NCBI GenBank assembly: GCA_022704885.1
Contig: JAKJFO010000071.1
Span: 1 to 18,147, forward strand
Direction of reading: 5' to 3'
From: Candidatus Rifleibacteriota bacterium
Lineage (GTDB): Bacteria > Riflebacteria > Ozemobacteria > Ozemobacterales > Ozemobacteraceae
DNA: 18,147 bases
Both the position numbers and the translations under genes were made by a program. Below, piece by piece: positions 7,467 through 15,278 of this stretch; within the stretch, counting starts at the first letter, position 1, and every line of letters begins with the position of its first letter. The notes under the pieces were generated by a model. It had not been told where the DNA came from. It made no database searches and saw nothing but the letters and a program-made list of their open reading frames with translations.

Positions 7467-8117
7467 TCATGCGGTGAACTCGTCACTGAAAAAGGGGTTT
7501 TCTGCCTTTTCTTCGGCAATCGTGCTTTCGGGGCCATGCCCGGGGAATACATAACGGTCACTCAGAGAAAACAGACGGCTTTTGATGCTTTCGACCAGCT
7601 GTCTGCCGTCTCCACCTGGAAAGTCAGAACGCCCGATCGAGCCGGCAAAAAGGGTGTCGCCGCAAAAAACCATACCCGGAAAAATCAATGCCATGCCGCC
7701 AGGGGTGTGCCCCGGAACGGCTGCCAGGTGGCCGCCGGGTCCGAACGTGTCTTTGTCTTCAAGAATGATATCGGCAGGGGCGAGCGAAATCGGGTCTCCC
7801 AGCCAGGTAGAAAGATTCAGGTCAGGGTCTCCCAGCATCGAAGAATCTGCGTTAGAGATGGCCACCAGGGAGCCTTTGATCCGTTGCCTGAAGTAATCGA
7901 CGCCGGCAATATGATCGGCATGTCCGTGAGTCAGAAAAATCGTCACTTCGCTCAGATCGAGCTCGTTTATACGATTAAGGACAGTCGAAGAATCTTCGGC
8001 CGGGTCGATCAGCAGCGCCTGATGGCTGCCTGTTTCGTAAACCAGATAGGTGTTCACCTGCAACGGGCCCAGAATGAAACGGTCACAGATCAGATTGTCT
8101 TTTTTGAAGGTAACCAT
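7467..8117 (-). CDS. metallo-beta-lactamase-fold hydrolase, glyoxalase II-like
   Basis: A 216-residue cytoplasmic MBL-fold hydrolase. All dinuclear-metal ligands are visible: THGHADH (H64, H66, D68, H69), H137 in PGHTPGG, D154 in FCGDTLF and H194 in PGHG. The GDTLFAGSIGRSDFPGG stretch is typical of the short YcbL/GloB2-type subgroup of about 210 residues, which cleave thioesters such as S-lactoylglutathione or related substrates; the long C-terminal domain of classical glyoxalase II is absent. The gene is 12 bases after hpt and ends 100 bases before buk. No clear Shine-Dalgarno precedes the ATG. The physiological thiol and substrate are unknown. Confidence 0.9.
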   Translation of the reverse strand: MVTFKKDNLICDRFILGPLQVNTYLVYETGSHQALLIDPAEDSSTVLNRINELDLSEVTIFLTHGHADHIAGVDYFRQRIKGSLVAISNADSSMLGDPDLNLSTWLGDPISLAPADIILEDKDTFGPGGHLAAVPGHTPGGMALIFPGMVFCGDTLFAGSIGRSDFPGGDGRQLVESIKSRLFSLSDRYVFPGHGPESTIAEEKAENPFFSDEFTA

Positions 8118-8129
8118 GTTATCAGTTTT

Positions 8130-8684
8130 TCATTCTGCATATTCAGGCTTGACTACGCCGATATACGGCAGGTTGCGCAGATAACCCTTGAAGTCAAGGC
8201 CATAGCCGACGACAAATTCATCTTCGAGCTTGAATCCGCAATAGTCGATATGTACATACTGTTGCTGATTTGACGGCTTGTTGCACAACACACAGATTTT
8301 GACGCTCGCCGGTTTGCGCTCGCCCAGAATCTTCATCAGGTATGACATGGTCAGGCCTGAGTCGATGATGTCTTCGACGATCAATACATGCTTGTCTTCG
8401 ATGCTTTCTGAAAGATCCTTTTCGATCTTAACAATGCCTGAGCTGCGGGTGGAATGCCCATAACTGCTGACAGCCATGAATTCAAGCTTCTGTAACAGTG
8501 AAATATTGCGGCAGAGATCTGAAGTAAAAAGAAAAGCGCCCTTGAGTATACACACTACAACCAGTTCTTTGCCTTCGTAATCACGGCTGATCTGCTGACC
8601 CAGCTCTGCAATTCTCTGCTGAATTGCCTCAGGGTCGATGAGAACCCTTGCGATATGTTTGTCTAACACGATTCTTTCAGACAT
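8130..8684 (-). CDS. hpt: hypoxanthine phosphoribosyltransferase
   Basis: A 184-residue type I phosphoribosyltransferase that makes IMP (and probably GMP) from the free base and PRPP in purine salvage. The PRPP loop [14 protein letters not shown] is at residues 100-113, [17 protein letters not shown] at 41-57 carries the pyrophosphate-binding LKGA, the flexible catalytic loop has [11 protein letters not shown] (73-83), and the family C-terminus [20 protein letters not shown] (157-176) is nearly textbook. Length fits bacterial Hpt (175-185). Its ATG lies within the last codons of the decarboxylase gene, an 8-base overlap, so translation is probably coupled. Cytoplasmic. Confidence 0.96.
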   Translation of the reverse strand: MSERIVLDKHIARVLIDPEAIQQRIAELGQQISRDYEGKELVVVCILKGAFLFTSDLCRNISLLQKLEFMAVSSYGHSTRSSGIVKIEKDLSESIEDKHVLIVEDIIDSGLTMSYLMKILGERKPASVKICVLCNKPSNQQQYVHIDYCGFKLEDEFVVGYGLDFKGYLRNLPYIGVVKPEYAE

Positions 8685-9606
8685 TTTTTAGTGCCCATTC
8701 TATGGTTTTTTTGAGACCATCTTCAAGTGTTACCTCCGGCTGCCATTTCAACAGTGACATGGCACGTGAGATATCTGGTTGTCGGCGTTTCGGGTCGTCC
8801 TGTGGCAGGGGGCCGAAGCTGAGTCTGGCCCGCGAGCCGGTTAGAGCCATAATTCTTTCGGCGAATTCACGAATGGTTATCTCAGCCGGGTTGCCAAGGT
8901 TTATCGGGTTCTGGTCGCCTTCTTCCATGACCTTGATCATGCCGCGCACCAGGTCGCTGACGTAGCAGAAACTGCGCGTCTGGGTTCCGTCGCCGTAAAC
9001 CGAGAGGTCTTCGCCTTTGAGCGCCTGCGAAATGAACGCCGGGACAACGCGACCGTCGTTGAGGCGCATGCGTGGCCCATAGGTATTGAAGATTCTGATA
9101 ATTCTGGTATCGACATTGTGAAAGTCGCGATAGGCGACTACGAGCGCTTCGGCGAACCGCTTCGACTCATCGTAACAGCCCCGCGGCCCGACCGGGTTAA
9201 CATGTCCCCAGTAGCCTTCGTGTTGCGGGTGTATCTCGGGGTCGCCATAGACCTCTGAGGTCGAAGCCAGTAGAATGCGGGCCTTTTGCGCCTTTGCCAT
9301 GCCCAGCAGATTATGGGTGCCGAGGGCGCCAACCTTAAGTGTCTGAATCGGCAGTTTCTGGTAGTCGATCGGGCTGGCCGGCGATGCCAGGTGATAAATT
9401 CGCTCAACTTTATCAGCGAGAAAAATAGGTTTGGTAATGTCGTGTTCGACTATGTGCAGGTTGTCAGATGCTGCCAGATGCTCGAGATTTTTGCGTGAGC
9501 CGGTGATGAAATTGTCGATGACGACGACCTTGTGTCCAAGTGCCAGCAACGCTTCCGTCAGATGTGACCCGATGAACCCGGCGCCGCCAGTAACCACTAT
9601 TCGCAT
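8677..9606 (-). CDS. UDP-glucuronate decarboxylase (UDP-xylose synthase), extended SDR
   Basis: A 309-residue extended short-chain dehydrogenase/reductase. The NAD-binding GxxGxxG is at G7, G10 and G13; catalytic residues appear as T116-S117-E118 in [10 protein letters not shown] and Tyr145-x3-Lys149 in CYDESKR. The run [11 protein letters not shown] and the [19 protein letters not shown] segment closely match UXS enzymes, which oxidise and decarboxylate UDP-glucuronate to UDP-xylose, rather than UDP-galactose 4-epimerases. It supplies a sugar nucleotide for envelope or exopolysaccharide glycans. No glycosyltransferase genes are near, so its pathway context is not visible. GGGGG stands a few bases before the ATG. 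First gene of the UXS-hpt-MBL operon, divergent from htrA. Confidence 0.9.
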   Translation of the reverse strand: MRIVVTGGAGFIGSHLTEALLALGHKVVVIDNFITGSRKNLEHLAASDNLHIVEHDITKPIFLADKVERIYHLASPASPIDYQKLPIQTLKVGALGTHNLLGMAKAQKARILLASTSEVYGDPEIHPQHEGYWGHVNPVGPRGCYDESKRFAEALVVAYRDFHNVDTRIIRIFNTYGPRMRLNDGRVVPAFISQALKGEDLSVYGDGTQTRSFCYVSDLVRGMIKVMEEGDQNPINLGNPAEITIREFAERIMALTGSRARLSFGPLPQDDPKRRQPDISRAMSLLKWQPEVTLEDGLKKTIEWALKNV

Positions 9607-9633
9607 ATCTGCCCCCGCTGTTGAATTGAAACC

Positions 9634-9662
9634 AGTTAATCATCTACCATTTAAAAGGTCAA
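9634..9662 (-). promoter_or_regulatory. possible sigma70 promoter for the UXS-hpt-MBL operon
   Basis: The minus strand shows TTGACC (9657-9662), a 17-base spacer and TTAACT (9634-9639) preceded by TGA (extended -10). The -10 box is weak (three of six), so this is tentative. It would start transcription about 20 bases before the decarboxylase ATG. Confidence 0.4.
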
Positions 9663-9672
9663 GACGAAAGTT

Positions 9673-9700
9673 GGAACCTTTTTATATAAGCAGAGTCAAA
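9673..9700 (+). promoter_or_regulatory. ECF/sigmaE-like promoter upstream of htrA
   Basis: GGAACCT at 9673-9679 is followed after 16 bases by TCAAA at 9696-9700 (AGTCAAA in full), close to the envelope-stress sigmaE consensus GGAACTT...GGTCAAA. Transcription would begin near 9706, about 12 bases before the AGGAGG at 9718-9723. No good sigma70 pair competes at the same place; a TTGAAA-N18-TTTAAA pair at 9626-9655 is weaker. Confidence 0.6.
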
Positions 9701-9730
9701 AAAATTGAAAGCTAAACAGGAGGATATAAT

Positions 9731-11197
9731 ATGAAGTTCAGGTTCGCCTTTCTGATCTTTTCGATGGTATTGTTCACGGGCTGGTTTGCGCCCGGTGTGT
9801 TCGCTCAGTCTGGCCTTGAAGTCGCCATGTCGATGCAGCAGGCATTCGTCAATGTGGCGAGAACTCTCAAACCAAGCGTAGTTAACATTCAGGTCGAAAA
9901 AACCGTCAGCGGTGGAATTCGTTGGAGCGACCCATCAGGCGACCCGGATGGCAGCTTCGAAGATTTTTTCAAGCACTTTTTCAGAGGCCCCAATCGTTTC
10001 AGCCCTGAGGAGTTCAAGACTCAGGCAGCCGGGTCTGGTCTGATCATCGGGGCGGATGGCACAATATTAACCAACAATCATGTTGTCAAAGATGCTTCGA
10101 AGATCAAGGTAAAGCTGCATGATGGCAGCGAACTGGATGCCGAAATTATCGGTCAGGACCCGCAAACCGACCTCGCAGTGATCAAAGTGAGTTCAAAGGC
10201 TGTTTTGCAGGCTGCCGAATTCGCAGATTCAGACAAGGTTGAAGCCGGGCAGTGGTGCATGGCTGTGGGCAACCCGCTTGGTCTTGAACAAACTGTCACA
10301 GTTGGCGTCGTAAGTGCAGTGGGGCGCTCCGGGATAGGCGCAACTGCCATCGAAGACTTCATACAGACCGACGCAAGCATCAACCCGGGTAATTCTGGCG
10401 GCCCGCTGGTGAATCTGAATGGCAAGGTCATCGGCATCAACACTCTGATTTTCAATGCGCCCGGGTCGGGCATCGGCTTTGCGATTCCGTCAAACATGGC
10501 TTCGCGAATTGCCGGGCAGATCGCCAAAGGTGGCCGGGTCGAGCGCCCCTACATCGGTATCAGCATGCAGGCGGTCACCGAAGAACTGGCCGGCCATTTT
10601 GGTCTCAAAGATCGTGAAGGCGCGGTGGTGATGGAGGCAGCCAAAGATGCACCTGCCGAGAAAGCCGGTCTTAAAGCCATGGATATCATAAGAAAAATTG
10701 ACGGCAGGTCGATGAAAAGCACCAACGATGTGCAGAAATATATATTGAGTCGCAATGTCGGTTCTACTGTCGACATAGAGGTTCTCAGAAACGGCAAAAA
10801 AGAAAACTTCAAAGTGGCTCTTGAACAGATGCCCGACAATTATGGCCTGTCTCCGGCAGAAAGCTTGCCTTCTCTCCCCGGCAACAAGGGTGACAAGGGG
10901 CCGTTAGAAGAATTCGGCTTTCGCCTGCAGAAACTCACCCCTGATATGGCGCGTTCTCTGGGCATGACCGGTAGCGAAGGTGTTGTCGTTACCAACGTCA
11001 GGAACGGTTCTCCGGCCGACAAGGCCGGACTCAAGGCTGGTGATGTGATTACTCAGGTCAACGGTGTCGAAGTAAAAGAAGAATCTGACGTCGAAAAGGC
11101 ACTCAAAGAAGGTGGCCGCAACAACAGTTCGGTATTTCTGGTCAACCGTGGCGGAACTCCGATGTTTCTGGTAGTTCAATCTGACTCAAAAGAATGA
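9731..11197 (+). CDS. HtrA/DegP-family periplasmic serine protease with two PDZ domains
   Basis: A 488-residue HtrA/DegQ/MucD-type protease. A signal peptide (hydrophobic 4-20, likely cleavage after GVFA-25) sends it across the inner membrane. The trypsin-like domain carries the triad His117 (TNNHVVKD), Asp147 (PQTDLAVIKV) and Ser222 (NPGNSGGPL). PDZ1 spans about 272-368 and PDZ2 about 393-485, each with a GAVV/GVVV and KAGLK core. A hydrophobic-charged LA-loop-like insert (65-100) precedes the catalytic His. This is the usual DegP layout and size, so it should degrade or refold misfolded envelope proteins. AGGAGG sits seven bases before the ATG. The preceding ECF-like promoter fits envelope-stress control. 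An intrinsic terminator follows. Confidence 0.96.
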   Translation: MKFRFAFLIFSMVLFTGWFAPGVFAQSGLEVAMSMQQAFVNVARTLKPSVVNIQVEKTVSGGIRWSDPSGDPDGSFEDFFKHFFRGPNRFSPEEFKTQAAGSGLIIGADGTILTNNHVVKDASKIKVKLHDGSELDAEIIGQDPQTDLAVIKVSSKAVLQAAEFADSDKVEAGQWCMAVGNPLGLEQTVTVGVVSAVGRSGIGATAIEDFIQTDASINPGNSGGPLVNLNGKVIGINTLIFNAPGSGIGFAIPSNMASRIAGQIAKGGRVERPYIGISMQAVTEELAGHFGLKDREGAVVMEAAKDAPAEKAGLKAMDIIRKIDGRSMKSTNDVQKYILSRNVGSTVDIEVLRNGKKENFKVALEQMPDNYGLSPAESLPSLPGNKGDKGPLEEFGFRLQKLTPDMARSLGMTGSEGVVVTNVRNGSPADKAGLKAGDVITQVNGVEVKEESDVEKALKEGGRNNSSVFLVNRGGTPMFLVVQSDSKE

Positions 11198-11222
11198 GGT
11201 TCTGATCTCTCTCATCCCTCCC

Positions 11223-11255
11223 GGGCTGCACTGTTGTAGTGCAGCCCTTACTTTT
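11223..11255 (+). terminator. intrinsic terminator of htrA
   Basis: A perfect 10-bp stem, GGGCTGCACT (11223-11232) with AGTGCAGCCC (11238-11247), closes on a five-base loop and is followed by TTACTTTT. It lies 25 bases after the htrA stop codon and marks htrA as a single-gene unit. Confidence 0.9.
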
Positions 11256-11345
11256 GGTTGAATGATGATTAATTCGGTTGGGCTCATGCAAATCGCAGTG
11301 GTTGCCGATAGCTATTCTGCAAAGAATCTGCAGGGAGTTAACGGT

Positions 11346-11504
11346 ATGTTTAAAGAATTGACCATAGCTATTGCATTAACCGTAATATTTTCTATCGGTG
11401 TCGGCGTGCTTTTTGTAAGAACGCTCGTAGAGATGCTTGAGCTGTTCTTCAACGGCGAAATCGACAAGAATGAACCTGTGGCTTCAAAGGGCAGAAACAA
11501 GTAA
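11346..11504 (+). CDS. small single-span membrane protein, unknown function
   Basis: A 52-residue protein with one hydrophobic segment at about 6-25 (LTIAIALTVIFSIGVGVLFV within it), then a short amphipathic helix and a charged tail ending KGRNK. I chose the ATG at 11346 because AGGGAG lies eight bases upstream; the same frame is open back to 11262 but the extra 28 residues look like noise and have no ribosome-binding site. I see no convincing promoter between the htrA terminator and this start. It ends three bases before the convergent gene on the minus strand. I do not recognise the family. It could be a small subunit or regulator of a membrane complex, but nothing here shows that. Confidence 0.6.
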   Translation: MFKELTIAIALTVIFSIGVGVLFVRTLVEMLELFFNGEIDKNEPVASKGRNK

Positions 11505-11507
11505 CGG

Positions 11508-12107
11508 TCAGTTACGCAAAGTCCCGTGAATCGAGCAATGAAAAAGTCTTCTGCCATCCTTGTAGATGATTGAATACTTGCCGCCGCGCGGGCATTCTGG
11601 TATTTCCTGCAGGGCTCCGATTTCTACAAGCTTTTCTCCGCTGAATTTGGTCATGCGTGTGCCGGTCTTGCGATCATAAAACAGCACAGCCAGAATCAGT
11701 GACCGCATGCGGGCAAAACACTTTACCCGAAAATCTTTTTCGTATTCTTCGACCTTGTCGAGTGATTCCTGGTAATCGGTTTTTGCCCTTGTATAAGGCT
11801 TGAACAGTTCACCATCTTTCTGGATGTTTATTTTAGTGGTGTCAGTCTGAGAAATTTTCTGAATAAGCTCAAGATAGGAAGACTGGTAGTTCTGGTGAAC
11901 CTCCTGAAATCTCAGCTGATCGAAAAGTGTCTTCTCGCCGACATCGTCGATAGAAATCGGGGTGCCCCGATAGGCTTCGGGGTCGTAGTCAGAGATTGGC
12001 GTGCGCCATTGCAGCAGATTCGCGGCAAACGCAAAAACGGCCAGGAAGACGAATAGCATTCCCAGCCAGTAAAGGCTTTGTCCAGAAAAAATTTCCTTGC
12101 TGTTCAC
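11508..12107 (-). CDS. single-span membrane protein with pilin-like C-terminal Cys motif
   Basis: About 199 residues if started at the GTG at 12107; the frame is open to a GTG at 12122, but that codon abuts the predicted -10 box and would not be in the transcript. A hydrophobic segment at 12-32 probably anchors it with the rest outside the cytoplasm. The middle is charged and helical. The C-terminus has LQEIPECPRGGKY then FHCSIHG (Cys172 and Cys191). The pattern IP-x-CPxGGxY...CSxHG is known from the C-terminal domains of many type II secretion/type IV pilin-like proteins. The N-terminal segment lacks a prepilin peptidase site (G/FTLxE), so it is not an ordinary pilin. It is divergent from the FHA-ParA operon. 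Function unknown. Confidence 0.7.
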   Translation of the reverse strand: MNSKEIFSGQSLYWLGMLFVFLAVFAFAANLLQWRTPISDYDPEAYRGTPISIDDVGEKTLFDQLRFQEVHQNYQSSYLELIQKISQTDTTKINIQKDGELFKPYTRAKTDYQESLDKVEEYEKDFRVKCFARMRSLILAVLFYDRKTGTRMTKFSGEKLVEIGALQEIPECPRGGKYSIIYKDGRRLFHCSIHGTLRN

Positions 12108-12122
12108 TTGATTACAGGTCAC

Positions 12123-12151
12123 ATCATAATATCTTTATCTGCTGCTGTCAA
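12123..12151 (-). promoter_or_regulatory. consensus sigma70 promoter for the pilin-motif gene
   Basis: Minus strand: TTGACA (12146-12151), 17-base spacer, TATGAT (12123-12128). Transcription would start near 12116, only about nine bases before the GTG at 12107 and after the more distal GTG at 12122, so the leader is very short and carries no Shine-Dalgarno. It faces away from the promoter of the FHA-ParA operon, with 47 bases between the two -35 boxes. Confidence 0.7.
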
Positions 12152-12198
12152 TTTTAGCTCGTCTGAGTCTATGTGAATGTAAAATTTTTTTATTGAGT

Positions 12199-12226
12199 TT
12201 GACCTGACGAAGTCTTATGATATAAT
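12199..12226 (+). promoter_or_regulatory. strong sigma70 promoter for the FHA-kinase-phosphatase operon
   Basis: TTGACC (12199-12204), a 16-base spacer and a perfect TATAAT (12221-12226) preceded by TGA, an extended -10. The predicted start is near 12233 and GGGGGGAG (12245-12252) serves as ribosome-binding site five bases before the ATG at 12258. Confidence 0.8.
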
Positions 12227-12257
12227 CCGTGCTCATAAGTACACGGGGGGAGTAAAA

Positions 12258-13436
12258 ATGTCTGACGAATCCAAAAAGACCGTCTTCAGAAAAGTGGTAG
12301 TTCCCGAGGAAATGAAGAAGAAGTTCCTCGTCGGAAATTCTGCGCCATATCTTGGGAAGCCAATAGAGCTGCCTGCCGGTTCGTCTTTTACAATAGGCCG
12401 AGAAGAAGGCCGAAGCCTGCAGCTGCCAAGCGACATGGTATCGAGACTGCATGCCGTCATCGAATCCCGCGATGGTAAAATAGTTCTCATCGACAAGGAA
12501 AGCTCGAATGGCACCAGCCTCAATGGCGAACAGATAACCCCGCTCGATGCCTACGTTCTCTCCCATAAAGACGTTATCAAATTCGATACTTTTGAGTTCA
12601 TCTATGTAGATACTGCTGTCGGCGACATCTGGCAGACCTTAAAACCCCTGTCACGCGAAGGTTCTCAGATCGTTTCCTTCTACAGCCCCAAAGGCGGCAG
12701 CGGCATCAGCTCGATCATTGTGAATCTTGCTTACATTCTTGCAAAAAAATCAGAGAAGAAGGTCGCGATTGTCGATCTTGATCTGCGTTTCGGTGATATT
12801 CTCACCTTCATGAACGGCAAGGTAGGCGCTTCAATAACTGAACTCACCCGAGAGACCGAAATCACCCCCGAAAACATAGTTAATTACATGCACAAGGGGC
12901 CCGATTTTGACTATCTGCCGGCACCCAAGAAATCAGAACATGCCGACCTGGTTAATTCAGGCCATATCAAGTCAATCCTCTGGAGTCTGCAGTCAAAGTA
13001 TGATTTTGTTCTTGTAGATCTCAAGAGCGAAATCGATGATGTTACCATCACCTGCTGGGAACTCTCAAACCTGATTTATCTGGTGGCTTTGCCCGAAATC
13101 GGTCACCTGCTTGCGGCCAGACGCGTCATCGAAATCATGAATACTTTCAAATATCCCGAAAGCAAGTTCAAGCTGCTGGTTAACAAAGTTGGTCGCGAAG
13201 GCGCAGTCAGTGCAGACGAGGTCAAAGCGTTTCTCAAGAAAGACATTACCACCCTGCCGTATGCGCCAGATGATGCGATTCTGACGTCGAACGGTGGCAA
13301 ACTTCTGATGTCCGAAAAGCCGTCGTCGCCACTGACCAACGGCCTGCTCAATTTGAGCCGCATGATCGTCGGAGAAGAAGTGATAACCGAAGAGGGCGGC
13401 ATCTTTTCTAAATTAAAGTCAATGTTGGGCTTTTAA
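12258..13436 (+). CDS. FHA domain fused to CpaE/ParA-like ATPase with altered P-loop
   Basis: A 392-residue two-domain protein. The N-terminal FHA domain (about 25-120) has the phosphothreonine-binding set intact: GR at 47-48, Ser62 and His65 in SRLHA, and NG at 84-85 in SSNGT. From 136 on it is a MinD/ParA/CpaE-type domain. The P-loop reads KGGSGISS (145-152): the deviant signature Lys145 is kept, but the Lys expected before Ser is Ile150 (codon ATC). Walker A' Asp173 (VDLDLRFGD) and a modified Walker B (VLVDLKSEID) follow. CpaE/TadZ proteins often have degenerate P-loops, so it may bind but not hydrolyse ATP. The C-terminus GIFSKLKSMLGF (381-392) resembles the MinD membrane-targeting helix. 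First gene of an operon with a Ser/Thr kinase and phosphatase, a likely phospho-controlled positioning factor. Confidence 0.92.
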   Translation: MSDESKKTVFRKVVVPEEMKKKFLVGNSAPYLGKPIELPAGSSFTIGREEGRSLQLPSDMVSRLHAVIESRDGKIVLIDKESSNGTSLNGEQITPLDAYVLSHKDVIKFDTFEFIYVDTAVGDIWQTLKPLSREGSQIVSFYSPKGGSGISSIIVNLAYILAKKSEKKVAIVDLDLRFGDILTFMNGKVGASITELTRETEITPENIVNYMHKGPDFDYLPAPKKSEHADLVNSGHIKSILWSLQSKYDFVLVDLKSEIDDVTITCWELSNLIYLVALPEIGHLLAARRVIEIMNTFKYPESKFKLLVNKVGREGAVSADEVKAFLKKDITTLPYAPDDAILTSNGGKLLMSEKPSSPLTNGLLNLSRMIVGEEVITEEGGIFSKLKSMLGF

Positions 13437-13466
13437 AAACCAGAATCTTTCAGAGAGAGTATCTGT

Positions 13467-15266
13467 TTGCCAGACTATTCTAACAAGCGGGCCGGAAACT
13501 ACACCATCCTGAGAAAAATCGGAGATGGTGGTTTTGCGACCGTATATCTTGCACAGCATAGCGTGCTCGAGAAAAAAGCCGCAGTCAAATTTCTTCTCGA
13601 AGACTGGATTGATGAACCAGACGTGGTATCGCGCTTTTTCGATGAAGCCCGCACAATGGAGCGTCTGCACGATAACCCCAATATTGTTAAGATCATCGAT
13701 ATCGCAACTGTGGAAAAATGTGGTGAAGAAGGCCTGCCGCCCTATTTCATAATGGAATATATCGACGGCCGCTCGCTTGAAGAATTTGTCAGATCGGACG
13801 AGCCTTTTACCCTCGAAGATATAGTTAAAATCATGTCCTGCGCACTTTCTGCCCTGCAGCATTGCCATGACATGGGCGTTGTGCATCGCGATGTCAAACC
13901 AAGCAACTTCATGATCACCAAAAGCGGCGATGTGAAGCTCACCGACTTTGGTATCGCCAAGGCCAGCATAAATACTAGCAAAACTGGCGAAGGGCTCACT
14001 CTTGGGTCAACCGACTATATGTCTCCCGAACAGGCTCTTGGCAAACGCGATCTCGATTATCGCTCAGATATTTATTCACTCGGTGTTTCGCTTTACCAGA
14101 TGGTCTGCGATCGACTTCCATTCATCGGTGACAGTCCCAATGCTATTGCGTTGATGCATATTCAGGAGAAGCTGGTGCCGCCGGTTGATATTATTCCTGA
14201 TATTCCGATGCGGCTCAACGATATCATTGTCAAGGCCATGGCAAAAGACCGTGAGCACCGTTTCCAGTCATGTAACGAGATGCTCGAAGAATTGCGCAAG
14301 CTCGATCAACCTTATGAGCCAAGCCTGCAAATGCCGGCTGTCGATATTACCGGAATGCATGACGAACTGGTCGAAGATCATATCACCGGTGTGCATGCGA
14401 GTGCCGACGGCACTACAACAACGCGTGTTGCAGCAGTCAAACCGCCGGCATCACTGATCAATGCCATTCGCGTGTTTTTGATTATCATTGGCTTTACCAT
14501 GCTTTTTTTGCTGGTATTCAAAGGACTGAATTACCTGACGCAGGCGCGTCTCATAATCGATACATACCCGCAGGGTGCCGCTGTCATTCTCAACAAGAAT
14601 ATAGTCGGCAGCAGCCCGATCGATATCTATCTGCCGCCGATGGGATATCTCATCAGCCTGAGCCATCCTGGTCACGCAACTGCCAGTTTTTATCATGATC
14701 TTGCAGCTCGTCAGAAGCTCGATATCAATCGCAAATTGCTCGAAATCGAACCAGCGACGATGAAGGAATTCTCTCAACAAATGGAATCACTTGCTGCCGC
14801 TATCAGGCAACTTCCATCCGATCAGCCCAGAAACAAAAAAGATCAGGCTGAATATGACGAACAACTGGCCGCCGTGACAAAGTCATGGGAAGAACTGTTC
14901 GAAAAGCTGCGCGATAACTCTGACGATGAGCGATTCAATCAAAGTTTTATCGAATTCTGTCGCAAATACGCTGACATCAGTAAGGCTGACGAGTATTATA
15001 CCAGGCTGCTTGTCGAAAAACCTGTCGCCATGGCTTATGCTTTTGCCGGCTATGTCAAAATGCTGCAGAAAAACCACAAGGAAGCGCTCAGGCTTTACAT
15101 GGAAGCCTGGACCAGAGATCAGAATAACAGGTTTCTCTTAAATTCACTCGGAGACTTCTTTATCGCCGACAAAAAGCCCGACAGGGCAAGACAATACCTT
15201 GAGATGTCTCTATTTCTGTATCCAGAGCAGGACGAAATCCGCAAAAAACTGGCTGAACTGAATTGA
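13467..15266 (+). CDS. membrane Ser/Thr protein kinase with PEGA domain and TPR-like C-terminus
   Basis: A 599-residue Hanks-type kinase. Kinase domain about 12-280: glycine loop IGDGGFATV (18-26), Lys41, Glu60, catalytic HRDVKPSN (140-147), DFG (160-162) and SPE (186-188), with GLTLGSTDY as activation-loop Thr sites. It is an RD kinase with all catalytic residues. A Thr-rich linker (290-325) holds two ITG[MV]H repeats and TTTT. A membrane span lies at about 333-354, then a PEGA-like domain (360-405) and a helical part with TPR-like repeats (510-599), probably outside the cytoplasm. The start is TTG with only a weak GAGAGAG before it; no better start exists upstream of the glycine loop. It is 30 bases after the FHA-ParA gene and likely phosphorylates a partner read by that FHA domain. 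Confidence 0.95.
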   Translation: MPDYSNKRAGNYTILRKIGDGGFATVYLAQHSVLEKKAAVKFLLEDWIDEPDVVSRFFDEARTMERLHDNPNIVKIIDIATVEKCGEEGLPPYFIMEYIDGRSLEEFVRSDEPFTLEDIVKIMSCALSALQHCHDMGVVHRDVKPSNFMITKSGDVKLTDFGIAKASINTSKTGEGLTLGSTDYMSPEQALGKRDLDYRSDIYSLGVSLYQMVCDRLPFIGDSPNAIALMHIQEKLVPPVDIIPDIPMRLNDIIVKAMAKDREHRFQSCNEMLEELRKLDQPYEPSLQMPAVDITGMHDELVEDHITGVHASADGTTTTRVAAVKPPASLINAIRVFLIIIGFTMLFLLVFKGLNYLTQARLIIDTYPQGAAVILNKNIVGSSPIDIYLPPMGYLISLSHPGHATASFYHDLAARQKLDINRKLLEIEPATMKEFSQQMESLAAAIRQLPSDQPRNKKDQAEYDEQLAAVTKSWEELFEKLRDNSDDERFNQSFIEFCRKYADISKADEYYTRLLVEKPVAMAYAFAGYVKMLQKNHKEALRLYMEAWTRDQNNRFLLNSLGDFFIADKKPDRARQYLEMSLFLYPEQDEIRKKLAELN

Positions 15267-15278
15267 CCGGGAGGAAAT

